From Bryobacterales bacterium (GTDB taxonomy: Bacteria > Acidobacteriota > Terriglobia > Bryobacterales > Bryobacteraceae): a DNA stretch of 64,000 nucleotides. Below, piece by piece: positions 17,193-24,309 of this stretch. A program made the position numbers and the translations under genes. Within the stretch, counting starts at the first letter, position 1; each line of letters opens with the position of its first letter. The stretch spans positions 24,130 to 88,129 of the forward strand of contig PLOR01000010.1 in assembly GCA_003142185.1 (NCBI GenBank). The letters are read 5' to 3'. The notes beneath the pieces were generated by a model. It searched no databases and was not told the DNA's origin. It was given only the letters and a program-made list of their open reading frames with translations.

Positions 17193-17201
17193 AGTGTAGC
17201 A
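17193..17201 (-). promoter_or_regulatory. Putative extended -10 promoter of his operon
   Basis: On the minus strand TGCTACACT reads as an extended -10 element (TG-N plus TACACT). No good -35 is found, as is common with extended -10 promoters. Transcription would start only a few bases before the leader peptide ATG at 17184. Confidence 0.45.
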
Positions 17202-17267
17202 CAGCGGCGGATGGCTATACTCAGAGGGAGGTGAATCGATAGGGTGCGCCCGCCGAAACGCCGTCGA

Positions 17268-17346
17268 GGTAGGACAGTCGATCGTTTTTTGTTGACTGTC
17301 GTTAGCCGGCATTGACAGGCCGCAAGAACCGATGGCCTGTCCTACC
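17268..17346. repeat. Bipalindromic GGTAGGACAG element, copy 1
   Basis: The element is bounded by inverted GGTAGGACAG and CTGTCCTACC. Inside are two separate hairpins, GACAGTC/GACTGTC and ACAGGCC/GGCCTGT. A second copy with the same outer ends but different inner stems lies at 18723-18812. It sits between the divergent his leader and the antitoxin-like gene. Confidence 0.75.
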
Positions 17347-17382
17347 GTAGACCTCACCCTGCAACGGCGGAGCGGAAGCTAT

Positions 17383-17802
17383 ATGAGGAAGGCTAAGAAA
17401 CCGGCTGCTGCCCAAGTTCGTTCCGAATACAAACGCTCGGATTTCGGTCCGTTGGTCCGCGGGAAGTACATTCACCGGCTCCGGGCGAGTTCGAACGTGG
17501 TAGTGAAGAACCCCGTGCATCCCGGTCGCATTGTCCGGCACGATTGCCTCGAGCCTTTGGGTCTGTCTGTGACCGCCGGAGCAAAGATCCTCGGCGTCAC
17601 CCGGCAGACTCTCACCAAGATCGTTAACGGCAAGTCCGGCATCAGCCCGGAGATGGCGATCCGGCTAACGAAGGCATTCGGCAGCACGGAGGAGACCTGG
17701 TTACGGATGCAACTAGCCTGCGACCTTGCCGCCGCCCGCAAAGACGAGAGCAAAATCAAGGTGCGCCGCCAGTTCGTCCCGCAAGAATTGCACGTGCAAT
17801 GA
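17383..17802 (+). CDS. HigA-type HTH antitoxin-like protein with RGKY N-terminal segment
   Basis: The 139-residue protein starts at ATG 17383 after GGAAG. Residues about 53-125 form a HigA-like helix-turn-helix domain (VHPGRIVRHD, GVTRQTLTKIVNGKSGISPEMAIRLTKAFG), which in HigBA modules binds both toxin and operator. The preceding segment SDFGPLVRGKYIHRLRASSN resembles the start of another small antitoxin-like family, so this may be a fusion. No toxin gene is found within 200 bp on either side, so it is an orphan or a stand-alone regulator. Confidence 0.75.
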   Translation: MRKAKKPAAAQVRSEYKRSDFGPLVRGKYIHRLRASSNVVVKNPVHPGRIVRHDCLEPLGLSVTAGAKILGVTRQTLTKIVNGKSGISPEMAIRLTKAFGSTEETWLRMQLACDLAAARKDESKIKVRRQFVPQELHVQ

Positions 17803-17894
17803 GGCAGGAGGCGGCGCTTGGCCGGGGACTGCCCGTGGGTCCAGATCACCCATACGGGTAGAATGGTGCAATTGGTTGCTGTCTCCCCGATTTC

Positions 17895-18698
17895 CTATTC
17901 CGCCACGGAGCGCATCGAGAACGTCACGTACGGGAACACCTCCGGAATGTGCGAATCGTAGTGGCCGTGCCGGTTCCAGGTCCAGCCGGCGCAGGGCTCC
18001 AGGCTTTCTCGATGGCGGCCGATCTTTTCGAATCGCGAACAATCGATGCGCCATACATCGCCATCGGCGGGCGGCAACGATCGGCCATCCGCGATCAGCT
18101 CCAGCCCTTTCCACGGAAATGCCAGCTCGACTGTCCAGCCGCGGTCCGTGTTCGTGCGGCTGTTGACGACACCGTCCACATGTACCGCGGTTTTCAGCCC
18201 CGGGAAATCCCAATCGAGAAATCCCCAACGCTCGCCCCGCGGATGCACGTGGCCGCCCACGCCATCGAGCACCATGATGCGTGCGCACGCGGCATCGAAC
18301 TCCGGCCGCCCGTAATAACGCCCGCCTGGCTGGTGAATGTCTTTCCAGATCCAGAAGGCTTCATAAACCGTGTTGAGCGCGTTGATTTCGAACTCGTAAT
18401 AAGCGTCGCGCCCGGCGATGAACAGCTCGATGTCATTCTCTTCCCAGATTTTGGAATCGCGCCCGGTGAGCGTACCCCAAACGTCGGTCTCCTCGATCCA
18501 GAAACCGAAGTAGAGGTAAACGTCATCCCACAGCAGCGCCACGCGCGTATCGAACCAGGCCGGCTCGCCGGTCACGATGTCGACGAACGGCGCGGACTTG
18601 GGCGCGAGGCGCCAGGAAGGCTCATCCAGCTTGCCATCGATCGAGATCGGCCCAGCCGCGCGATAGCACGTGTAACGGGCAGGTTGAATTTCGGCCAT
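17895..18698 (-). CDS. CBM9-like carbohydrate-binding domain protein
   Basis: The 267-residue protein has no signal peptide and consists of one CBM9-like beta-sandwich: ISIDGKLDEPSWRLAPKS near the start, LLWDDVYLYFGFWIEE, the EENDIELFI strand and a late WTVELAFPWKGLE. Domains of this family bind sugars in xylanases, and many stand-alone bacterial versions have no known substrate. Flanked by palindromic elements and lysA, it has no clear operon partner. A cytosolic location would be unusual for a carbohydrate-binding module. Confidence 0.75.
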   Translation of the reverse strand: MAEIQPARYTCYRAAGPISIDGKLDEPSWRLAPKSAPFVDIVTGEPAWFDTRVALLWDDVYLYFGFWIEETDVWGTLTGRDSKIWEENDIELFIAGRDAYYEFEINALNTVYEAFWIWKDIHQPGGRYYGRPEFDAACARIMVLDGVGGHVHPRGERWGFLDWDFPGLKTAVHVDGVVNSRTNTDRGWTVELAFPWKGLELIADGRSLPPADGDVWRIDCSRFEKIGRHRESLEPCAGWTWNRHGHYDSHIPEVFPYVTFSMRSVAE

Positions 18699-18722
18699 GC
18701 TTTATTGTGCGGCATTCCCACT

Positions 18723-18812
18723 GGTAGGACAGACCATCGCCGTTCGTGGTCTGTCATTCGCGCCAGAGTGCGACAGCTTGACAGACGACAAAAACCGATC
18801 GTCTGTCCTACC
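18723..18812. repeat. Bipalindromic GGTAGGACAG element, copy 2
   Basis: The outer inverted ends GGTAGGACAG/CTGTCCTACC match copy 1 at 17268. The inner hairpins are GACAGACCA/TGGTCTGTC and GACAGACGA/TCGTCTGTC. Ends are conserved while the inner stems have changed in a compensated way, which suggests the folded structure matters. Confidence 0.75.
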
Positions 18813-18822
18813 GGCTTCCCAA

Positions 18823-20061
18823 TCAGACCGTCTCTCCGCGCATCAGATCGAGGTAAGTCTCGCGCCGGCGAATCACCCGGTAGCCGGCGCCTTCCACCAG
18901 CACTTCCGGCGCGCGCGGCCGCGAGTTGTAATTCGACGACTGCACGAATCCGTAAGCGCCCGCCGCGCACACCGCCAGGTAATCGCCCGGCATGGCGTTG
19001 GCCATCAGGCGGTCGCGCGCCAGAAAATCGCCGCTCTCGCAGATCGGGCCCACCACGTCCGCGGTCACCGGCGGCAGCCCGTTCTTGCGCAACGGCACAA
19101 TCTCGTGGTGCGCGTGATACAGCGCCGGGCGGATCAGGTCGTTCATGGCCGCATCCACCACAATGAATTCCTTCGCGCCGTTCTGTTTGCGGTAGAGCAC
19201 GCGGGTGAGCAACATGCCCGCCGCGCCCACGATGGAGCGGCCCGGTTCCACCATCACCTCAAGCCCGGTATCGCGCAGCTTGGCATGCAGCCCCTCGACG
19301 AACTGGGCGACCCCGGGCGCCTTTTCGCCAGGCCGATAAGAGATACCCAGCCCGCCGCCCAAATCCAGATGACGAACCGGTGCGCCCTCCGCGCGAAGCT
19401 GCCGGGCCAGCTCCACCAGCATGTCCACCGCTTCCAGAATCGGGCTCGCGTCCAGAATCTGCGAGCCGATGTGGCAGCTCACACCCTCGGCCGACAGATT
19501 GGTGTAGGCGCGTGCCCGTTCATAGACCGCGCGCGCCCGCTCGATCGCAATGCCGAACTTGTGTTGGCCGAGGCCGGTGGCGATGTAGGGGTGGGTGACG
19601 GCGTCCACATCCGGATTGACGCGAATCGAAAATCCCGCCTTCACGCCGCGCCGCGCGGCCATGGCGTCCAGCAGCACCAGTTCCGGTTCGGATTCGCAAT
19701 TGAAACTGTGAATGCCGTGGCCGAGCGCGTACTCCACTTCCGCGGCGGTCTTGCCCACGCCCGAAAATACCACTCGAGAAGCGTCCCCGCCAGAGGCCAG
19801 CACGCGCGCCAGCTCGCCGCCGGAAACGATGTCGAAGCCGGCCCCCGCTTTGGCTAGCAGCGCCAGCACCGCGAGCGACGAATTCGCTTTTACCGCGTAG
19901 CAAACCGTGTGCGGCAGCGCGCCGAATGCCTCGTCATAGGCGCGGTAATTGGACAGAATCGTCTGGCTGGAATAAACGTAGGCGGGCGTACCCACGTGCG
20001 CCGCCAGATCGGCCAGAGCGACTTGTTCGCAATAAAGATCGTTGTCGGAGTAGGAGAACAT
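18823..20061 (-). CDS. lysA: Diaminopimelate decarboxylase
   Basis: LysA makes lysine from meso-diaminopimelate, the last step of the pathway. The 412-residue fold III PLP enzyme has the Schiff-base Lys in VCYAVKANSS, the glycine loop LDLGGGLGISY, EPGRSIVG, and CESGDFLARDR with the active-site Cys of the other subunit. ATG 20061 was chosen, with AAGG about 11 bp upstream; an in-frame TTG at 20079 is possible. No other lysine gene is nearby. Confidence 0.95.
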   Translation of the reverse strand: MFSYSDNDLYCEQVALADLAAHVGTPAYVYSSQTILSNYRAYDEAFGALPHTVCYAVKANSSLAVLALLAKAGAGFDIVSGGELARVLASGGDASRVVFSGVGKTAAEVEYALGHGIHSFNCESEPELVLLDAMAARRGVKAGFSIRVNPDVDAVTHPYIATGLGQHKFGIAIERARAVYERARAYTNLSAEGVSCHIGSQILDASPILEAVDMLVELARQLRAEGAPVRHLDLGGGLGISYRPGEKAPGVAQFVEGLHAKLRDTGLEVMVEPGRSIVGAAGMLLTRVLYRKQNGAKEFIVVDAAMNDLIRPALYHAHHEIVPLRKNGLPPVTADVVGPICESGDFLARDRLMANAMPGDYLAVCAAGAYGFVQSSNYNSRPRAPEVLVEGAGYRVIRRRETYLDLMRGETV

Positions 20062-20097
20062 CGGCAAGAATACCTTCAAATTGTCTCACGGGCGAAT

Positions 20098-20211
20098 GTG
20101 GCGCACGCACTCATGCGTGCCGCGTCGGCACTCCTGCCGACGCTAGGTGCCGCGAGGGCGCAGATACGTCGAGAAGAGTCTCGACGCGGCACGCACGAGT
20201 GCGTGCGCCAC
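20098..20211. repeat. Three-arm palindromic element (GTGGCGCACGCAC), copy 1
   Basis: Outer arms GTGGCGCACGCACTC and GAGTGCGTGCGCCAC enclose two hairpins: GCGTCGGCA...TGCCGACGC and CGTCGAGA...TCTCGACG. The whole could fold as a cloverleaf. A second copy at 39030-39139 has the same arms and hairpins in swapped order, meaning it lies in the opposite orientation. Confidence 0.8.
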
Positions 20212-20228
20212 GCCCGGGCCGCGCCACG

Positions 20229-20717
20229 CTAGCGCAGTTCCTTGCTTTGCGCGGTGGCTGGCTCCGGACCGTAGTTTTCGCGAACCACCATCGACTGGTC
20301 GGAGTAAAAGCTGCGGCTGCCGCTGCTGCCATACGCCACCGGGACGGCGTTGACCGTATACCCGCCGGGGACGGGCGCGACGGTGAATTTGTAGCCCTGC
20401 TTTTCGCCATTGGCCAGATCGTTGCCGATCAGGTCGGCGGCCGAAGTGTTCGCCGCCCCACTGGCCGGCGGCCCGAGCTCGGTGAGCGATGCCGCATAGC
20501 GGCCGAACTGCGATTGGTATTGGACTTCGGCCGTGTGAATGGCCTTGATCGCCTGAATGGCCGCGGTTTCCCGCGTATACTTCTGGGCGTTTGTGAACTT
20601 AGGCACGGCGATGGTGATGAGGATCAGAATGATCGATACCACGATCAGCAATTCAATCAGGGAGAATCCCTTTTGGCGATGGGGCCTGGTATGCCCGGCC
20701 CAGGGCAGTTTCCGCAT
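20229..20717 (-). CDS. Type IV pilin-like protein (class a prepilin)
   Basis: The 162-residue protein has a canonical prepilin site: a 17-residue basic leader ending in Gly17, cut before FSLIELLIVVSIILILITIA, with Glu at position +5 of the mature protein. The helix is followed by a short pilin headgroup domain without a clear Cys pair. Such proteins are type IV pilus or type II secretion pseudopilin subunits, processed by PilD. AAAGGG lies upstream of ATG 20717. No pilus machinery is in the window. The upstream neighbour at 20809 is a close paralog. Confidence 0.88.
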   Translation of the reverse strand: MRKLPWAGHTRPHRQKGFSLIELLIVVSIILILITIAVPKFTNAQKYTRETAAIQAIKAIHTAEVQYQSQFGRYAASLTELGPPASGAANTSAADLIGNDLANGEKQGYKFTVAPVPGGYTVNAVPVAYGSSGSRSFYSDQSMVVRENYGPEPATAQSKELR

Positions 20718-20808
20718 ACGTGTATCCCTTTATATTATGACGCGCCGGCGCCGCGCGGCGTGCAGGCAGGTTGCACGTGAAGGTAGAGCCCTCGGAGACC
20801 GCGGCGGC

Positions 20809-21306
20809 TTAGCGCAACTCCTTGCTTTGCGCGGTAGCCGGCTCTGGACCGTAGTTTTCGCGAACCACCATCGTCTGGTCGGAGTAGAAGCTGCGGCTGC
20901 CGCTGATGCCATATGACGCCGGGACCGCATTGATTACATAACCGCCGGGGACGGCCGCGACGGTGAACTTGTAGCCCGCCTTTTCGCTGTTAGCCAGGTC
21001 GTTACCGATCAATTCGGCGGCCGAGGCGTTCGGCGCTCCGCTCGCGGGCGGCCCGAGTTCCGTGAGCGATGCCGCATAGCGGCCGAACCGCTCTCGATAC
21101 TGGACCTCAGCCGTGTTGACGGCCTTGATCGCCTGTATGGCCGCAATTTCCCGCCCGTACATCCGGGAGCGCGTGAATATGGGCACGGTGAGGGAGACGA
21201 GGACGGGGATGACGAACAGGACGATAGATATCAGGATCGGCAGTTTAGGGGAGAAGAGCCAGCGGCGATGGTGTCTGGCATGTCCGGCCCGAGGCAGCGT
21301 ACACAT
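20809..21306 (-). CDS. Pilin paralog with degenerate prepilin cleavage site
   Basis: The last 125 residues are nearly identical to the downstream pilin (20229-20717), including the C-terminal ENYGPEPATAQSKELR. The N-terminus differs: where the pilin has GFSLIELLIVVS, this protein has LFSPKLPILISIV, losing the Gly -1 and the Glu +5. A hydrophobic helix remains, so it may stay in the membrane as an unprocessed protein. The frame is intact. Either it has lost pilin function or it has taken a new one. The pair arose by tandem duplication. Confidence 0.78.
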   Translation of the reverse strand: MCTLPRAGHARHHRRWLFSPKLPILISIVLFVIPVLVSLTVPIFTRSRMYGREIAAIQAIKAVNTAEVQYRERFGRYAASLTELGPPASGAPNASAAELIGNDLANSEKAGYKFTVAAVPGGYVINAVPASYGISGSRSFYSDQTMVVRENYGPEPATAQSKELR

Positions 21307-21371
21307 CCGCGAATTCCTTCAGCATGGTGACGGGCCGGCGGCGCACGGCGTGCAGTCGGGTTGAACAAAAA

Positions 21372-21396
21372 CGGGCAAGCTAAAGCATGCCCTACC
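21372..21396. repeat. Dispersed palindrome, GGGCA-GCTT type
   Basis: CGGGCAAGCTAAAGCATGCCCTACC lies directly at the 3' end of feoB and matches, in reverse, the hairpins at 58569 and 60200. The element touches the feoB stop codon. Confidence 0.65.
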
Positions 21397-23285
21397 TACA
21401 CGTATCGCAGCAGGTGCGCGGCCAGAAAGGCGCCGCCGTAAGCCAGCGCGCTCATGTAGGCGAACTGGGCCAGCGGCCACTTCCACCCGCCGGTCTCGCG
21501 CCGCACCACGGCCACGGTGGAAACGCACTGCATGGCGAATGCGAAGAAGATCAGCAGCGCCACCGCCGAGGCGGGTGTCAGGTCGTGACGCAGCGCGCTC
21601 TGAAGGTCCATGCTGGTCGAATCCGGATGGTCCATGCCATAGATCGCGCCCAGCGTGGCAATGATGGTCTCGCGCGCCGCGAAAGAAGTGATGATGCCGA
21701 TGCCAATCTTCCAATCGAAGCCCAGCGGCTTGATGACCGGCTCGATGCTGCGGCCCAGCGTGCCCGCCAGGCTGTCCCGAATGGCCGGAGGATGGCCGTG
21801 CGTGTAAGGCACGTGCGCCGCCGTCCATAACAGCACCGTCACCAGCAGGATCACCGTGCCGGCGCGGCGCAGAAAGACCTTCGAGCGGTCGAGCAGCCGC
21901 AGCCCGAGCGATTGCACCGTCGGCCAGCGGTAAGCCGGCATCTCCAGCACAAACGGCGTGCGGCCGCTCTTCAGAATCGACGATTTCAAAATCCGCGCCG
22001 TCAGCACCGCGACCACGAATCCCAGCGCATAGAGGCCGATCATGGCCACCGTGCGGACACTGAGAAAACCCAGCAGTTGCCGGTTGGGCAAAAAGGCGGC
22101 GATGATCAGCGTGTAGACCGGGAAGCGCGCCGCGCACGTCATGAAGGGCGCGATCAGGATGGTGGCGGTGCGGTCGCGCTTGTTTTCGATGGTGCGCGTG
22201 GACAGAATCGCCGGCACCGCGCAGGCGTAAGCCGACAGCAGCGGGATGAACGACTTGCCTTGCAGCCCGAAGCGCGCCATGGTGCGATCGGCAATCAGCG
22301 CCGCGCGCGCCAGATAGCCGGAATCTTCCAGGATGCCGATGAACAGAAACAACAGCAGCACCTGCGGCAGGAACACGATCACCGAGCCCACGCCCCTCCA
22401 TACGCCATCGACGACGAGCGAGCGGACGAGCGAGGGCGGCAGCGTAGTTGCAATCCAGTTGCCGGAAACCTCAAACAGCCACTTCACGCCATCCATCAGC
22501 GGCGTGACGTAGCTGAAGATGGATTGAAAGACGAGGATGACCACGAAGGCAAAAACCAGCGGCCCGGCCACCGGATGCAACATCACGCGATCCAGGCGGC
22601 GCGTCCACTTGGGGGCGATCGGCGCACGATAGTCGGCCTGGCTGCCTACCTCCCCGGCCCACTCGCGGCACTTGGGAATGTCGTGCAGCACCGGCAGCGA
22701 CCTGGGCGTGGGCAGCGCCATAGCCCCGGCGAGAAAATCGCGCACCTGCTCGATGCCCTCGTCCTGTCGCGCGCTCACCAAAGCCACCGGCGCACCCAAC
22801 TCCCTCGAGAGCGCTTTGGTGTCGAGCGTGCCGCCGCGGTTGCGCAGGTCGTCGGCCATATTGAGAATAATCAGCGTCGGCAGACCCAGCGCCAGGATCG
22901 GCGCCGCCAGCATCAGGTGGCGGCGCAGATTGGTCGAATCGAGCACCAGCAGGATGGCTTCGGGCTTGGGCGTGTCCTCACGCCGGCCGGTCAGCACGTC
23001 GTACGCCACCTGTTCGTCTTCCGAATGCGGCGAAAGGCTGTAAACACCCGGCAAATCGATCAATTCGACGGATTGGCCACCGGCAAGTTCGGCGACGCCG
23101 GTGTGCTGCTCCACCGTCACGCCGGGAAAATTGGCGACCTTTTGCCGCAAGCCGGTGAGCCGGTTGAAAAGCGTGGTTTTACCGGAGTTGGGCGGCCCGA
23201 TGACGGCGACTGCCTTAACCGCGGCACTGGGAAATATGGCAACCGCCGCCGGGCGGCAGCCGGCGCAGTCCGCGCATTCGCTCAT
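21396..23285 (-). CDS. feoB: Ferrous iron transporter FeoB
   Basis: FeoB moves Fe2+ across the inner membrane using a GTPase domain. The 629-residue protein has G1 GPPNSGKT at 30-37, G2 in FPGVTVEQHTG, G3 DLPGVYS, G4 NMADD and G5 VSARQDEG, then a multi-helix membrane part with two Gate regions. The N-terminus carries an unusual Cys cluster, MSECADCAGC (CxxCxxC). It is shorter than E. coli FeoB (773 residues). ATG 23285 overlaps the feoA stop by 4 bp. Confidence 0.95.
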   Translation of the reverse strand: MSECADCAGCRPAAVAIFPSAAVKAVAVIGPPNSGKTTLFNRLTGLRQKVANFPGVTVEQHTGVAELAGGQSVELIDLPGVYSLSPHSEDEQVAYDVLTGRREDTPKPEAILLVLDSTNLRRHLMLAAPILALGLPTLIILNMADDLRNRGGTLDTKALSRELGAPVALVSARQDEGIEQVRDFLAGAMALPTPRSLPVLHDIPKCREWAGEVGSQADYRAPIAPKWTRRLDRVMLHPVAGPLVFAFVVILVFQSIFSYVTPLMDGVKWLFEVSGNWIATTLPPSLVRSLVVDGVWRGVGSVIVFLPQVLLLFLFIGILEDSGYLARAALIADRTMARFGLQGKSFIPLLSAYACAVPAILSTRTIENKRDRTATILIAPFMTCAARFPVYTLIIAAFLPNRQLLGFLSVRTVAMIGLYALGFVVAVLTARILKSSILKSGRTPFVLEMPAYRWPTVQSLGLRLLDRSKVFLRRAGTVILLVTVLLWTAAHVPYTHGHPPAIRDSLAGTLGRSIEPVIKPLGFDWKIGIGIITSFAARETIIATLGAIYGMDHPDSTSMDLQSALRHDLTPASAVALLIFFAFAMQCVSTVAVVRRETGGWKWPLAQFAYMSALAYGGAFLAAHLLRYV

Positions 23286-23569
23286 GCCTTCCTCGAAAGC
23301 CGTCCCTCATGGTGGATTTTGAGACGCCGCGCGGTTTCGCGCCGCACCGCGATTTCCGATCCATCCACCTGAAACACCCGCGGATCGCCGCCCGGCGCGC
23401 TTTGCCCGGCCACCACACGCGCTCCGGGCAGAAAGCCGAGCTCCATCAAACGGCGTGCATCCTCGACCGGCAAGTCGATCTCGCTCAATACCGCTTCGTC
23501 GCCCCGGCGCAAGTCCATCAGGCTCGCCGGCAGAATTTCCGCTCCGCCCTTGTTGCCACTCAGTTGCAT
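23282..23569 (-). CDS. feoA: Ferrous iron transport protein FeoA
   Basis: FeoA is a small SH3-like protein that supports FeoB. From ATG 23569 the product has 95 residues, with the FeoA pattern SLMDLRRGDEAVLSEID, RRLMELGFLPGARV and VDGSEIAVRRETARRL. Longer starts exist upstream but add only a low-complexity basic stretch. The gene is divergent from the acetyltransferase at 23691; a dyad in between (23660-23686) may be its operator. Confidence 0.88.
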   Translation of the reverse strand: MQLSGNKGGAEILPASLMDLRRGDEAVLSEIDLPVEDARRLMELGFLPGARVVAGQSAPGGDPRVFQVDGSEIAVRRETARRLKIHHEGRLSRKA

Positions 23570-23659
23570 CTCAATATCAGTATGCGCGCCTCTGAAATTC
23601 TTGTCAAGATGCCGTTCGCCGGGTTTCCGCTTGGGTTTCTTCACGCCCCGCCCCCAAGG

Positions 23660-23686
23660 TGCTAAGTATAGCAAAATAGCACTTAG
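23660..23686. promoter_or_regulatory. Dyad between feoA and acetyltransferase, possible metal-regulator site
   Basis: TGCTAAGTATAGCA (23660-23673) is a dyad with TGCTA/TAGCA arms. It lies inside a wider CTAAGT-N13-ACTTAG inverted repeat (23662-23686). It stands out as AT-rich in GC-rich surroundings. The position between feoA and the divergent gene suits a Fur- or DtxR-type operator, but it does not match the E. coli Fur box closely. Confidence 0.45.
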
Positions 23687-23690
23687 GACC

Positions 23691-24149
23691 ATGAAGCCTG
23701 AGTACTATATCCGGCCCTTTCGAATGTCCGACCTGGACGCCGTGCTGCTCATCGAGCGCGCCAGTTTCGGCGCCGACGCTTACGATCGCAACTTGTTTGC
23801 AGAGCTCTTCGTGAAATGCGGGCGCCTATTTCTGGTGGCCGCCGCGCGAACCGGCATCAGCGCCTACATGGTCACCTCGACCGCGCTCGGCAGGGCTACG
23901 CCCTCGGCCGAGCTGGTTTCCGTGGCGGTTGGCCCGGCGTGCCGCGGCCAGGGCATTGCCTCCTCGCTGATGCGAAGCACGCTGCGCCGTTTACGGCTGC
24001 GCCGCGTCCGCCAGTTCACCCTGGCGGTGCGCGCGTCGAACCGGCAAGCCCAGGCGCTCTATGCGAAATTCGGGTTTGCCAGGCTGCGCCAGATCCGCCG
24101 CTATTACGAGGACGGGGAGGACGCGCTGGTGCTGCGCAAACTGCTGTAG
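23691..24149 (+). CDS. GNAT N-acetyltransferase (RimI-like)
   Basis: The 152-residue protein begins MKPEYYIRPFRMSDLDAVL, the usual opening of RimI-type GNAT enzymes, and has the acetyl-CoA loop VGPACRGQGIASSL followed by AVRASNRQAQALYAKFGF. RimI acetylates the N-terminus of a ribosomal protein; related enzymes act on other amines, so the substrate is open. ATG 23691 follows AGGA. The gene is divergent from feoAB. Confidence 0.85.
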   Translation: MKPEYYIRPFRMSDLDAVLLIERASFGADAYDRNLFAELFVKCGRLFLVAAARTGISAYMVTSTALGRATPSAELVSVAVGPACRGQGIASSLMRSTLRRLRLRRVRQFTLAVRASNRQAQALYAKFGFARLRQIRRYYEDGEDALVLRKLL

Positions 24150-24187
24150 CGCGGCTCGGCGTTTGATCGCGTGATGGAGAAAATCAG

Positions 24188-24214
24188 TTGGCAGGCGGAA
24201 GCGCCTGCCCCACC
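24188..24214. repeat. Dispersed palindrome, GGCAGGCG type
   Basis: GTTGGCAGGCGGAAGCGCCTGCCCCAC is a hairpin with GGCAGGCG/CGCCTGCC arms between convergent genes. The reverse complement recurs at 37707-37732 after ispF. It may help terminate both neighbours. Confidence 0.6.
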
Positions 24215-24309
24215 CGACTGCAAATCCTTCGACAGCAAAGTGGAACAGACGCCCGGGTTTCGGGTCCGAAGCGGACTTTCGTCTGTCAACCCATCCGCCC
24301 GCCCGGTCC

